Translations under genes and position numbers: made by a program
Assembly (NCBI GenBank): GCA_020444275.1
Contig: JAHLLG010000006.1
Coordinates: 181,036 to 245,035 of the forward strand
DNA length: 64,000 nucleotides
Reading direction: 5' to 3'
Source: Bacteroidota bacterium
Lineage (GTDB): Bacteria; Bacteroidota; Bacteroidia; Bacteroidales; UBA12077
Notes under the pieces: model-generated
The model's input: only the letters and a program-made list of their open reading frames with translations
Databases searched by the model: none
What the model was told of the DNA's origin: nothing
Shown: piece after piece, positions 10,049 through 19,840 of the stretch
Position numbering within the stretch: the stretch's first letter is position 1
Layout of the letters: every line of letters starts with the position of its first letter

Positions 10049-10110
10049 GCCTGGTATATTTTATTGCTTATTTATTCAAGATTTAATTTTTCCTGTTTTA
10101 CTCGGGTTAT

Positions 10111-12402
10111 TTAATAATCATTAATATCTACAGCTAAAAATAGTATTTTTTCTATATTTTCATTGATATAGACCGGAGTAAAGGAGGTTATCAGTTTTAA
10201 CTCTCTATCTTTTTTGTCTTTTAAGAAAGTTGTTTCGCTATGAGGTTTACCACTCATAACTGTATTTAATATTTTTTGAAATTTAACCATATCTTTTTGG
10301 GCAACAAAATCTTCTGCCTGCATACCTTTTGCTTCGTTAAGGCTATAGTTGAATTTACCCAGGAAAAGTTCATTTGCATAAATCAACGTAGCATTCAGAT
10401 CAAACTCAGCTTTTAACAAAAACTGATCTATACTATTTATGATTGCACTGAACTCTTCGCTTTTCCTTGAAGATTCTTCTTGTGTAGCTTGAAGTTCTTC
10501 CATATTTTGTCGCATTTCTTCCTCTTGTGCAGCCATCTCTTCTGCCTGTTGCTGCGATTTTTCCAGTAATTCTGATGTTTTTGTGTTTATCTGAACAGCT
10601 TTTAAGGTAGATGCAATACTTTCTGCAACTTTTTCAGCAAATGCAATCTCATGTTTTCTAAAAGGATGAAATGCAGCAACTTCTATTACACCCAGCACAT
10701 CATTTTCTGTTTTTAGTGGCACCAATAATAAACTATTGGGGTTAGCATCTCCTAAACCTGAGGTTATTTGAATATAGTCTTCAGGTATTTCTGTTAGGTA
10801 AATGGTACTCTGCTCTGCTGCACAGGTTCCTACCAGGCCTTCTCCAAGTTCAACCTGCTTTTGAATATATTTTTCTCTGTCGAAAGCAAATGCGGCTAAT
10901 AGATCATAGATAACCACCGAGGATTCCTGTTCGTTTACAATAAATAATCCTCCCTGGTTGGCATCAAGATAATGAACAATATTTTTGATAATATCATTTG
11001 CAAGCACCTTAATATTATCGTTATTTTTCCTGAGTAGTTCGGCAAATTTTGCCAATCCTTCGTTTGCCCAGCGTCGTTTTTTATCTTCTTCTTTTCGTTT
11101 TTCTTCTTCCGATCGGGCTTTTAACAAGCTGTTTCTCATGTTAAGTAACGATTGTCCTAAACGGTCTTCATCGCTTAATAATTCCAGTTCATGATCAATT
11201 TTTCCCGATCCGATTTTATTGGCAAATTCGGCTCTTTGATTTAAACCTTTAATCGATGTATTAAGGGCTAAAGCCATTTCGCCCACTTCGTCGTTTGATT
11301 TAATGTTGAGAATTAGTGAGTTGTCTATTTTTCCTTTTGCAATACTTTTAAGGATCTCTGTAACTTTAATAATAGGAGTTGTAATATTTCTGGCAATAAG
11401 CCACACAACAATAGTTAATAGCAGCAATCCTATAAAACTAACCAACAGAGATTTATATAGAATACTTTTTGCCTCTGCAGTAATTATTCTATTGGGAACT
11501 ACTATAGCTAAAGACCATGGAGTGTTGATATCTTCAACCTGAATGGGAGCAAATACATAAAAACTTTTCTGTCCCAATTCATTTTCGTGTGTAAACGAAA
11601 AGCTGACCCCTTTTTTTACCTGTTCACTTATCTGATATAGTTTATTTAATTCCGGTTGTTCTTCACGAATCAGTTTTCCCATTAAACTGGTATTTGGGTG
11701 GGCAACAAAAGTACCATCATTCGCAAGCAAAAAGGCATAACTATCTTCAAAAGGTTTTATTTGCGTAATGATTTCTTCGAACCGGTCTAAATCTAAATCA
11801 ACACCGGCTAATCCGATAAAAGTGTTACCCAACTTAATAGGAACAGAAATGTTGGTATTCATGTATGAATCTTCTTCTCTGCCTGTTGGTGAATATAACT
11901 TTGGATCAACAATCATTGATTTACCGGTTGACTTCATGGCATAATAATTTCCTGTGATGTCGTCTCCATCAGTATTTAATCTGGCTTCAAGTTGTGTAAT
12001 ATTACCTTCCTGATCTCTTACCCAACCATTCAAGTAACGACCAAAAGGTTTATCCCATGAAGGATCAATATGATTTAATTCCCAACTGGTTGCAACGGCA
12101 AGATAATGCGGATTTTCGTTAATTACATGTAGTTGTTGTTGCAAGAAAATAGCATTCCAGTCTTTCCACGGCAAATTGTGGTAAGCCTGACCCGCTTGCG
12201 CCAGTGTTTTGGTTATGTTAAAATCTGCAGATAATTCGGCTTTGATTAAATTGGCATATTCGTGTGCGTTTTTATTCGCTACTTTTCTAGCTTCTGTTAA
12301 TGCTATATGTCTTGATTTAAAAGTAATATAACCTACCGATGCAATAAAAATCAACATGGAAGTTGTAAGGATATAAACCAGCATTTTTGCGTTAATCTTC
12401 AT
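10111..12402 (-). CDS. Membrane sensor, dCache-HAMP-GAF-coiled coil-PAS, no output domain (paralog 3, promoter-proximal)
   Basis: 763 residues, same domain order as the two genes after it. It is the most different of the three: its Cache region has extra sequence (IVDPKLYSPTGREEDSYMNT) and its PAS lacks the VNDNYLNLL-type helix, having IYANELFLGKFNYSLNEAKG instead. The GAF has SGLGDANPNSLLLVPL where the others have SGLGGANP. The coiled coil EEEMRQNMEELQATQEE is identical. It is the first gene of the probable three-gene transcript; a good Bacteroidota promoter lies 28-58 bases upstream. The spacing to the next gene is 62 bases. Confidence 0.85.
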   Translation of the reverse strand: MKINAKMLVYILTTSMLIFIASVGYITFKSRHIALTEARKVANKNAHEYANLIKAELSADFNITKTLAQAGQAYHNLPWKDWNAIFLQQQLHVINENPHYLAVATSWELNHIDPSWDKPFGRYLNGWVRDQEGNITQLEARLNTDGDDITGNYYAMKSTGKSMIVDPKLYSPTGREEDSYMNTNISVPIKLGNTFIGLAGVDLDLDRFEEIITQIKPFEDSYAFLLANDGTFVAHPNTSLMGKLIREEQPELNKLYQISEQVKKGVSFSFTHENELGQKSFYVFAPIQVEDINTPWSLAIVVPNRIITAEAKSILYKSLLVSFIGLLLLTIVVWLIARNITTPIIKVTEILKSIAKGKIDNSLILNIKSNDEVGEMALALNTSIKGLNQRAEFANKIGSGKIDHELELLSDEDRLGQSLLNMRNSLLKARSEEEKRKEEDKKRRWANEGLAKFAELLRKNNDNIKVLANDIIKNIVHYLDANQGGLFIVNEQESSVVIYDLLAAFAFDREKYIQKQVELGEGLVGTCAAEQSTIYLTEIPEDYIQITSGLGDANPNSLLLVPLKTENDVLGVIEVAAFHPFRKHEIAFAEKVAESIASTLKAVQINTKTSELLEKSQQQAEEMAAQEEEMRQNMEELQATQEESSRKSEEFSAIINSIDQFLLKAEFDLNATLIYANELFLGKFNYSLNEAKGMQAEDFVAQKDMVKFQKILNTVMSGKPHSETTFLKDKKDRELKLITSFTPVYINENIEKILFLAVDINDY

Positions 12403-12429
12403 ACTCAGTCTTTGTTGGAAAATAACTTC

Positions 12430-12460
12430 TAAACTTACATTAAATTAAGAAAAAATCAAA
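12430..12460 (-). promoter_or_regulatory. Promoter of the three-sensor operon
   Basis: On the minus strand, TTTG (plus 12457-12460) is followed after exactly 19 bases by TAAGTTTA (plus 12430-12437). This matches the Bacteroidota housekeeping promoter (TTTG at -33, TAnnTTTG at -7) in seven of eight -7 positions with correct spacing. Transcription would start near 12423, leaving a leader of about 20 bases before the ATG at 12402. Confidence 0.6.
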
Positions 12461-12491
12461 TAAAAGGTTGCAAATATTAGGATTGCCGTAA

Positions 12492-13211
12492 CTAATAAAT
12501 TTGAATAGAATATGTTCGAAGTTCTTTTGCTAATTTTTTTGCATCACCAAGTATTGAATCCATAAGTGACCAGAATGGTTTCCCGTGGTTTTTTTCGCGT
12601 GTATGACAAAGTTCGTGAATAATAACATAATCGATTAAATGATCTGGTAATCGCATAAGGTGTAAATTAAGGTTAATATTATTTCTGCCAGAACAACTTC
12701 CCCATAGTGTTTTAGCATTTTTTATATAAACCCTGTTAAATTGGAAATGGTGTTTTCGGGCTAATTCAGATGTTCTGTTTGGTAAGTATTCCTTTGCTTC
12801 CAAACGAAGAGCCCGGGTTAATGTTGTTTTAATATGTTGTTGTATTTCGGGGTGTTCTACAGGATAGTTTTCAGGATAAGCAATTTTAACAGTGCTTGAA
12901 CTGATATTCGCTATTACTTTATCTGTTTGGTCTTTATGAACAATTAACTTTCTGAATTTTGTATTAAAGTTAGTGTCTTCTGTAAATGTGGTAGCTTTAT
13001 TTTCAATTTGCTCAATTTTAGGCAAATGTTCAAGTATCCAGGATCGTCTTTTTTGGACAATTTTAAACGCTTGTTTGTAGGTAACATACTTGGGCATGGT
13101 TACAACGACTCCTTTCAGAGGGCGAAGTGCAATACTTACATTTTTTGACCGATGATTCTTTTTAAAAACCACCTCTCCAATTCCATCTACATGAATTATC
13201 TTATCGGGCAT
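12492..13211 (-). CDS. YgjP-like (DUF45/SprT-type) metallopeptidase
   Basis: 239 residues of the YgjP-like zinc metallopeptidase family. The zinc site HELCHTREKNHGKPFW is present near residue 200, with HExxH and the downstream His-Gly-x-x-F/W that is typical of this family. The conserved WGSCS motif (KTLWGSCSGRNNINLNL) precedes it. The N-terminus (VVFKKNHRSKNVSIALRPLKGVVVTMPKYV) also matches. No signal peptide, so cytoplasmic. Its substrate is unknown; members often sit next to restriction systems, but none is near here. It lies 24 bases after the hybrid kinase gene and may be co-transcribed with it. Confidence 0.88.
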   Translation of the reverse strand: MPDKIIHVDGIGEVVFKKNHRSKNVSIALRPLKGVVVTMPKYVTYKQAFKIVQKRRSWILEHLPKIEQIENKATTFTEDTNFNTKFRKLIVHKDQTDKVIANISSSTVKIAYPENYPVEHPEIQQHIKTTLTRALRLEAKEYLPNRTSELARKHHFQFNRVYIKNAKTLWGSCSGRNNINLNLHLMRLPDHLIDYVIIHELCHTREKNHGKPFWSLMDSILGDAKKLAKELRTYSIQIY

Positions 13212-13235
13212 TTAGTATTTTTATAAGGAATATTC

Positions 13236-16076
13236 TTAGTTTAAAAATCGGGATATTTTTTGCATCAGAAGATGAACAGTAATTGGCTTTAATATATAGT
13301 CGCTATATCCCAGGTTCAAAATTTCATCTTGCTGATCTTCTGTTGCATAGGCCGTTTGAGCTACTACCGGGATTGTAAAACCTTTTTTAATTAACTCTTT
13401 TAGTGCCTCATGGCCATTCATAACCGGCATGTTTATATCCATTAAAATTAAATCTACTTCGGGCTTTTCCTTAACCAGTTCAATAACTTCCTTTCCATTT
13501 TTAGCCCATTTAACCTTAGCTTTGGTATTGGCTAAATAGGAGTATAACAATTTATAATTAGCTTCAACATCTTCGGCTATAACAATTGTTTTGTTTTCCC
13601 AGTTTGCTTTTTTAAATAGTTCGCTTTTTGAGCTAATACTCTTTTTGTTTTTACTTACCTCGTAAGGTATAGTAAAAAAGAATTTGGCTCCTTCTCCTTT
13701 TTTCGATTCAACCCAAATTTTCCCACCTAATAATTCAACTAAACTTTTAGTTAATGCTAGGCCGATACCGGTTCCACCATATTTTCGTGTGGTTGATTCA
13801 TCGGCTTGTCGAAAACGATCAAAAATAAACTCGACTTCATTATCTTGTATGCCGATACCTGTATCTTTTACAAAGCAAAGAATTTCGTGATCTTTTAATG
13901 TATATCCGAATTCCACTTTCCCTTTGGATGTAAATTTAAGTGCATTATCCAACAAGTTAGTAAAAATTTGTCGTAAACGTTTTATATCAGTTACAACATA
14001 TAACTCCTTGTCTTGAACATCTTTATGAAGAGTTAAATCAATTGATTCCAGTTTGGAACTCTCCGTATGATCTTTAAGATCAATTAAGAGTTCGTCGAGC
14101 ATGGTATTAATATTACTATTGGTTTTGTTTACCGAAAGATTGGCCGATTCAATTTTCGAAATATCGATGATGTTATCAATTATTTCAAGTAATAACTTAC
14201 CACTGTTGTTTAATAAACGCAGGTATTCTTTTTGATCTTCGCGAGAAACCTCTTTGGTATTTAACAGTGTAGAAAATCCTATAATTGCATTTAACGGAGT
14301 TCTTATTTCGTGCGAAAGGTTCATTAAAAAGGATGTTTTTAAACGATCCGATTCTTCAGCCTTTATTTTGGAATCGTAAAGTTGCTGTTCAAATGTTTTT
14401 TGTTCTGATATGTTACGATAGATCACATAATACCCGATTCGCTTCTCATTAAAATAAATTGGTGTTCCGATAATAGAAACAAAAACTTTCTCTTTATTTT
14501 TGGTTATTCGTATAGCCTCTATTTGTTTATTCAAACCTTCTTTGAAGTTTTCACTGTACGTTGATGCTTCTTGTTTTAGTTCTTCGGGAACAATGAGTTC
14601 GTCGAGTTGTTTATTAATGCATTCTGTACTTTGAAAACCAAATAACTTTGTAAATGCAGCATTTGTGCGCTGAATAACACCATTTTGGTTTAAAAAAGCG
14701 ATGGCTTCAGGTGACTCTTCAAATAGTTTTTCGTAGCGCGCATCTTTTTCCTGGCTTTTTAGCTTAGATTCTTTTATTTCAGTAATTACCTGATTAATTG
14801 ATTTACCAATCGTCTTGAATTCAGAAAAGTTTATTTTTGATTCATCAATAAGAACATTTTCGTGTGAGGCTTTTTCAAAAAATTGCACGAACGATTTAAT
14901 GGTCGCTTTTGTTTTACGCGAAAGGAAGAGTGCAAAAATATAGATAAAGATGAGCAGTATGCTCAACCAGATTATTACTATCAGAATATCTTTTTGGATT
15001 GATCTTTTTAGTGCAGATTTTTTTGTTTGCACAACCTCATTAATTTCCTCGATATAAACTCCGGCACCAACCATCCATTTCCATTCAGGCACGCCTTTTA
15101 CAAATGAAATTTTTTGGCTTATGGTATCGCTTGTTAATTTCTTCCAGGAATAGTAGATGTAATCTCCTTCAGGATTTTTAATGGCTTTACGTTCCTCCTG
15201 AATTACTTTAATTCCATTGGGATCTTCTAATTCCCAGAGAATTTTCTTTTCTTTTATCTTTTTACCATCGGTAATTAAAGGGACTCCATCATATGTATTT
15301 ACAAATATATATCCTTCGTTTCCGAATCGATAATTGGATAGCCAATCAATAACGTCTTGCTGAACCTCTGATGTAAAATCCTGATAATAATCGCCTGTTC
15401 CGATATACCAGTTCAGTGGTTCAAACAATTTAACATAGGATATCTTTTTAAAAGCCATGGTGCTATCCAACCCCGGTCTGGTCCAATAGTTTGTAACAAA
15501 TCCTTCTCCTTTGGTAGTAACTACCTTTAGCTCGTTTTGCACTACATAGCTTCCCAAATCATCTTGTAAATTATACACATACTTGCCTTCAAATTCGGGT
15601 TTTACAGGAAACAAAATTTCATAACCATTTAAATTGCCAATAAAATAGTAGCCTCTACCATCATCAAACCGAATAGGTCGTAACGCTTCTTTAATCTGTG
15701 ATTTTATTGTTTCTATTGAAGATGAATTTCTATTTCTATTGTAGATGCTTGAAGCTATATTATGAGCCAGTTCAACACGCTTTTTCAGCTTTAATCGTAT
15801 GGCGGTATCTGTTTGATTAATTTGATAATTAATGTAGTTAATTGCCCTTTCGGTTTCCTTTTTGATGTTTTCTTTTTGCGTATTCAGATACTCCTGTTGC
15901 AATTGAGCAGTCTCTCTCTCAAAATTGTCTTTTTCGCGCTTAATCCAAAGTAATAAAACCACTATGAACATTAAAGATACAGCAACAATAACCTGTAATA
16001 GAAAGATTCTTACAAGTTGAATTTCTTTTTTTTTGAATAAACCAAATAGATTAAAATGGCCTTTTTGTTCTGTCAT
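13236..16076 (-). CDS. Hybrid sensor histidine kinase, double Cache-PAS-HisKA-HATPase-REC
   Basis: 946 residues. Transmembrane helices at about 22-43 and 360-385 flank an extracytoplasmic part with two Cache-like modules (each ends in a PLNWYIGTGDYYQ or PEWKWMVGAGVYI segment). A PAS domain follows (about 450-560), then HisKA with the phosphorylated His in NLSHEIRTPLNAIIGFS, HATPase_c with GIGIQDNEVEFIFDRFRQ and a GGTGIGLAL G-box, and a C-terminal receiver with the phospho-acceptor in LILMDINMPVMNG and the conserved Lys in ILKPI. All catalytic residues are present, so an active phosphorelay kinase is expected. The partner phosphotransfer protein or output regulator is not in this window. The receiver is close in sequence to that of the other large hybrid kinase at 26.6-29.9 kb. 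Confidence 0.92.
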   Translation of the reverse strand: MTEQKGHFNLFGLFKKKEIQLVRIFLLQVIVAVSLMFIVVLLLWIKREKDNFERETAQLQQEYLNTQKENIKKETERAINYINYQINQTDTAIRLKLKKRVELAHNIASSIYNRNRNSSSIETIKSQIKEALRPIRFDDGRGYYFIGNLNGYEILFPVKPEFEGKYVYNLQDDLGSYVVQNELKVVTTKGEGFVTNYWTRPGLDSTMAFKKISYVKLFEPLNWYIGTGDYYQDFTSEVQQDVIDWLSNYRFGNEGYIFVNTYDGVPLITDGKKIKEKKILWELEDPNGIKVIQEERKAIKNPEGDYIYYSWKKLTSDTISQKISFVKGVPEWKWMVGAGVYIEEINEVVQTKKSALKRSIQKDILIVIIWLSILLIFIYIFALFLSRKTKATIKSFVQFFEKASHENVLIDESKINFSEFKTIGKSINQVITEIKESKLKSQEKDARYEKLFEESPEAIAFLNQNGVIQRTNAAFTKLFGFQSTECINKQLDELIVPEELKQEASTYSENFKEGLNKQIEAIRITKNKEKVFVSIIGTPIYFNEKRIGYYVIYRNISEQKTFEQQLYDSKIKAEESDRLKTSFLMNLSHEIRTPLNAIIGFSTLLNTKEVSREDQKEYLRLLNNSGKLLLEIIDNIIDISKIESANLSVNKTNSNINTMLDELLIDLKDHTESSKLESIDLTLHKDVQDKELYVVTDIKRLRQIFTNLLDNALKFTSKGKVEFGYTLKDHEILCFVKDTGIGIQDNEVEFIFDRFRQADESTTRKYGGTGIGLALTKSLVELLGGKIWVESKKGEGAKFFFTIPYEVSKNKKSISSKSELFKKANWENKTIVIAEDVEANYKLLYSYLANTKAKVKWAKNGKEVIELVKEKPEVDLILMDINMPVMNGHEALKELIKKGFTIPVVAQTAYATEDQQDEILNLGYSDYILKPITVHLLMQKISRFLN

Positions 16077-16244
16077 AAGTTAAGGGATGCTGCTTGTAAT
16101 GTATGCAACGAAGTTATAAAATAATTGGCTTTTAAAAAAGCGCGAAATTAATCTTTTAATAATGATATGTTTTCATAAATTTGATATTTTATTTGTAGTT
16201 ATTTGATGTGTTATACCTTAAATTGAACTATTAGAAAAGGCCTT

Positions 16245-17558
16245 ATGAAAAGCAATAAATTACTTAAGATATTATTAGTAGCAGCAGTTGTTTTAATCAT
16301 CTTTGCTATTGTTGGTAAAAAAGCCGGTTGGTTTGGTGGTGCAGTAACCATTAAAGTTAGTATAGAAAAACCTGAGTATAGAGATATAACTGAAGTGGTT
16401 ACCGCTAGCGGTAAAATACAACCTGAAACAGAAGTAAAGATTTCACCTGATGTGTCGGGGGAAATTGTAGGTCTTTACATAAAAGAAGGGGATTATGTTC
16501 AAAAGGGGGACTTATTATTAAAAATAAAACCTGACATCTATTTATCAGCGGTAGACAGAGCAAGAGCATCGGTTAATACCGCCAGGGCAAACCTTGCTAA
16601 TAGTGAAGCATTCCTTGAGCAGATAAAAGCAAAACATAAACAAACTCATAAAGCTTTCGAGCGAAACAAAGTACTTTGGGAAGAGAAAACCATTTCTGAT
16701 GCCGAATATGAAACATCACTGTCATCTTACGAGATGGTGAAAGCTGAAATGGAGGCAGCGAAAAAATCAGTTGAGGGAGCTAAGTATTCTGTACAAAGCG
16801 CACAGGCATCACTATCCGAGGCAGAGGAAAACTTAAAGAAAACAATCATTTATGCACCGATGAGCGGTACTATTTCAATGCTTAATGTAGAAAAAGGTGA
16901 ACGGGTGGTTGGAACCATGCAAATGGCAGGAACCGAAATGCTGCGTATTGCAGATTTAAACCGAATGGAGGTTAAGGTTGATGTAAATGAAAATGATATT
17001 GTTAAAGTTAAGTTAAATGACACAGCCTTAATTGAGATTGATGCATATCTTGGTGAAACATTCAAAGGTGTGGTAACAGAAATAGCCAATTCAGCAAATG
17101 TTTCAGGGATGAGCGCCGATCAAGTTACCAGTTTTGATGTGAAGGTATATCTATTGGAAGATTCATATTATCACTTAGTATCTGAAAATAACCCAAATCC
17201 TTTTCGTCCGGGCATGTCGGCTTCTGTTGATGTGCAAACCAATACAAAATCAAACATCCTAACTATTCCGATACAATGTGTTACAACAAGAGCAGATTCT
17301 ACTAATAACAGTGGAGAAAAAATAGTGGACATTGACGAAGAATTAAACGAGGTGGTGTTTGTTGTTTCAAGCGATTCTGTTGTGGTAACAGATGTTAAAA
17401 CAGGAATTCAGGATAGTAAGTATATTGAAATAGCTGAAGGTATAAATCCGGACGACAGAATAGTTACAGCGCCATTTAGTGCAATTTCACGAAGATTGAA
17501 ACAAGGCACCAAGGTGGAAATTGTAGGTAAAGATGAGTTATTTAAAGAAAAAGATTAA
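16245..17558 (+). CDS. Periplasmic adaptor (HlyD/MacA-type) of an efflux system
   Basis: 437 residues: a single N-terminal transmembrane anchor (about 7-28), the first half of a lipoyl domain (SPDVSGEIVGLYIKEGDYVQ), a long coiled-coil hairpin (about 100-195), the second lipoyl half (IIYAPMSGTISMLNVEKGER) and a beta-barrel domain. Such adaptors connect an inner-membrane ABC (MacB) or RND pump with a TolC channel. Neither a pump nor TolC is adjacent here: upstream lies a divergent kinase and downstream tsaB. The partner genes must be elsewhere, or the adaptor serves several pumps. Confidence 0.9.
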   Translation: MKSNKLLKILLVAAVVLIIFAIVGKKAGWFGGAVTIKVSIEKPEYRDITEVVTASGKIQPETEVKISPDVSGEIVGLYIKEGDYVQKGDLLLKIKPDIYLSAVDRARASVNTARANLANSEAFLEQIKAKHKQTHKAFERNKVLWEEKTISDAEYETSLSSYEMVKAEMEAAKKSVEGAKYSVQSAQASLSEAEENLKKTIIYAPMSGTISMLNVEKGERVVGTMQMAGTEMLRIADLNRMEVKVDVNENDIVKVKLNDTALIEIDAYLGETFKGVVTEIANSANVSGMSADQVTSFDVKVYLLEDSYYHLVSENNPNPFRPGMSASVDVQTNTKSNILTIPIQCVTTRADSTNNSGEKIVDIDEELNEVVFVVSSDSVVVTDVKTGIQDSKYIEIAEGINPDDRIVTAPFSAISRRLKQGTKVEIVGKDELFKEKD

Positions 17559-17594
17559 TTTCGGGGCCTTAAAGGTGTATTGAAAATTAGATAT

Positions 17595-18308
17595 ATGGCA
17601 CGAATCTTAAATATTGAAACATCGACAATGATATGCTCAGTGAGCGTTTCGAAGGATGGTGAAGCTGCAGCTGTTCGGGAGAGTAATGAAGAGAAATCGC
17701 ACGCAAAGAAACTAACCCTTTTTATCGAAGAAATCATGGATGAGCTAAACATGACTTTCGATGCTATAGATGCTGTTGCTATTAGTAAAGGTCCGGGATC
17801 ATATACAGGATTAAGAATTGGCGTTTCCACTGCAAAAGGTATTTGCTATGCTAAGGATAAGCCGCTAATAGCGGTAAATACTTTACAGTCTATGGCGTAT
17901 GGTTTAATACATTCGGAAGAGATAAAAAAATATCCGGAACATAACGATAAACTACTCATAGTACCTATGATTGATGCCCGAAGAATGGAAGTGTACTCTG
18001 CTTTTTTTAGCTCCGAGGGAGAATTTATTCGTGAGGTAAAAGCTGAAATTATTGATGAAGAATCTTATCAGGATTTATTACCTAACCATAAAATGATTTT
18101 CTTTGGCGATGGTTCAGATAAAATAAAGGAGGTAGTTAAACACGAAAACGCGGTTTTCATTGATGATATTTATCCGTCGGCAAAATATATGGCAAAGCTC
18201 TCAGAAGCTGCATTCAACGAAAAGAATTTCGAAGATGTTGCTTACTTTGAGCCTTTTTATTTAAAAGATTTTATAGCAACAGTACCAAAGAAAAATATTT
18301 TTAAGTAA
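17595..18308 (+). CDS. tsaB: tRNA threonylcarbamoyladenosine biosynthesis protein TsaB
   Basis: 237 residues from the ATG at 17595 (MARILNIETSTMICSVSVSK); a TTG at 17580 would add five residues and is less likely. The ASKHA-fold signatures are clear: LNIETST at the start, and AISKGPGSYTGLRIGVSTAKG around 62-82. TsaB is the scaffold partner of TsaD in the transfer of the threonylcarbamoyl group to A37 of ANN-decoding tRNAs. It follows the adaptor gene by 36 bases and may share its transcript. Confidence 0.94.
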   Translation: MARILNIETSTMICSVSVSKDGEAAAVRESNEEKSHAKKLTLFIEEIMDELNMTFDAIDAVAISKGPGSYTGLRIGVSTAKGICYAKDKPLIAVNTLQSMAYGLIHSEEIKKYPEHNDKLLIVPMIDARRMEVYSAFFSSEGEFIREVKAEIIDEESYQDLLPNHKMIFFGDGSDKIKEVVKHENAVFIDDIYPSAKYMAKLSEAAFNEKNFEDVAYFEPFYLKDFIATVPKKNIFK

Positions 18309-18346
18309 ATGCATAATTTTTGCATTATACCGATAAAGATTATAAT

Positions 18347-19120
18347 ATGAGATTAATTAAACTACATGCGATATTACTGGTTTTGATTGCTTGCATGGTA
18401 ACTGTAGTTAAATCTCAGGAGAAAATCAAACCCTATATATCTGGAGAAAAATTAGTATACGTTGCGCACTTTGGCTGGTTAAATGCTGGTAAGGCAACGT
18501 TCACAATTTACGAAAAAGAGTTTGAAGGAAAACATTTATATCATGCAGTGGCTGAGGCCAGCACCATTGGTTTGGCCGACAAACTTTTTGAGGTAAGGGA
18601 TGTGTACGAAAGCTATTTTAATCCGGAGAATAATCAAACCTATCTTGCTATCCGAAACATTAGTGAAGGCAAATACAGATATTATAACGAAGTGCGATAT
18701 TATTATGATGAAAACAAAGTGGTAAGTCAAAAATCTGGTGAACATGAAGTGCCCGATAATATTCTGGATATGCTCGGCGCCTTTTATTTTTTTAGGGGGT
18801 CGATGGTTGAAGAAATAACCGAAGTAGGCGATGAACTGATAATGGATACCTATTTTGCAGATGAAATTTTTCCTTTAAAAATGCGCTATGTGGGTGATGA
18901 AAAGATAAAAACTAAACTGGGTACATTTAATACCATGAAATTTTCGCCTGTTGTAGAGCCCGGAAGAATCTTCGATTCTGAAGATGATGTAACCATCTGG
19001 CTTTCGAAAGATAAAAACTTTATACCTTTGCAAATTCGAATCGACCTGATTATTGGATCTATTAAATGCGATCTTATAGAATATTCCGGGTTACAATATG
19101 AATTGGATCAGATAGATTGA
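18347..19120 (+). CDS. DUF3108 family secreted protein
   Basis: 257 residues from the ATG at 18347, which begins a normal signal peptide (MRLIKLHAILLVLIACMVTV, cleavage near KSQE). The upstream in-frame codons back to 18320 are not needed. The mature part has the DUF3108 pattern: GEKLVYVAHFGWLNAGKATFT near the start, a VRDVYESYFNPE segment in the middle and a C-terminal IWLSKDKNFIPLQIRIDLIIGS. This family is an all-beta envelope protein of unknown role. Here it sits between tsaB and efp. Confidence 0.85.
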   Translation: MRLIKLHAILLVLIACMVTVVKSQEKIKPYISGEKLVYVAHFGWLNAGKATFTIYEKEFEGKHLYHAVAEASTIGLADKLFEVRDVYESYFNPENNQTYLAIRNISEGKYRYYNEVRYYYDENKVVSQKSGEHEVPDNILDMLGAFYFFRGSMVEEITEVGDELIMDTYFADEIFPLKMRYVGDEKIKTKLGTFNTMKFSPVVEPGRIFDSEDDVTIWLSKDKNFIPLQIRIDLIIGSIKCDLIEYSGLQYELDQID

Positions 19121-19213
19121 ATTTACTTGAAACTACAGATTTAAAAATTTGAATTAGATATTTAAATGATTTACACTATTTTTACAGCAAAAATTAGATA
19201 AAAACATATAAAG

Positions 19214-19783
19214 ATGGCAAGTACTTCAGATTTTAAGAATGGATTATGTATTGAATACAATGGAGAACTGTTTACAATTGTGCAGTTTCAGCATGTTAAA
19301 CCGGGAAAAGGAGCAGCATTTGTTCGCACAAAGCTTAAAAATTTAAAAACCGGAAAAGTAATCGATAATACGTTTAATGCAGGTGTTAAGGTTAATGTAC
19401 AGCGCATTGAACGACGTCCGTATCAGTTTTTGTATAAAGATGATATGGGATATCATTTTATGCACTCTGAGACATTTGAACAGGTTGCATTTCAGGAGGA
19501 ATTGATTAACGCTCCTGATTTATTAAAAGAGGGACAAGGCGTTGAGGCTGTTTACCACGCCGATACAGAAACTCCTTTGTATTGCGAGCTTCCTGCGTAT
19601 GTTATTTTGGAGGTTACATATACCGAACCAGGATTAAAAGGAGATACCTCATCAAGTACATCATTGAAGCCGGCAACAGTTGAAACCGGAGCAGAAATTA
19701 TGGTTCCACTGTTTGTAAATACCGGCGATAAAATAAAGGTAGATACCCGAGATCACTCATACGGAGAGCGAGTAAAAGAGTAA
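19214..19783 (+). CDS. efp: Translation elongation factor P
   Basis: 189 residues with the three beta-barrel domains of EF-P and the C-terminal signature ending in [18 protein letters not shown] binds between the P and E sites and relieves stalling at polyproline. The tip loop reads [14 protein letters not shown], with Lys32 at the position that is modified in many bacteria. I see no epmA/epmB or earP in the window. A deoxyhypusine-synthase-like gene lies 2 kb downstream, in a polyamine operon (see findings). Confidence 0.97.
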   Translation: MASTSDFKNGLCIEYNGELFTIVQFQHVKPGKGAAFVRTKLKNLKTGKVIDNTFNAGVKVNVQRIERRPYQFLYKDDMGYHFMHSETFEQVAFQEELINAPDLLKEGQGVEAVYHADTETPLYCELPAYVILEVTYTEPGLKGDTSSSTSLKPATVETGAEIMVPLFVNTGDKIKVDTRDHSYGERVKE

Positions 19784-19840
19784 CACTTTCTTTTTGCACT
19801 TAAATTTTGTACATTTATTCAGATTTGAAAATCAGAAGAA

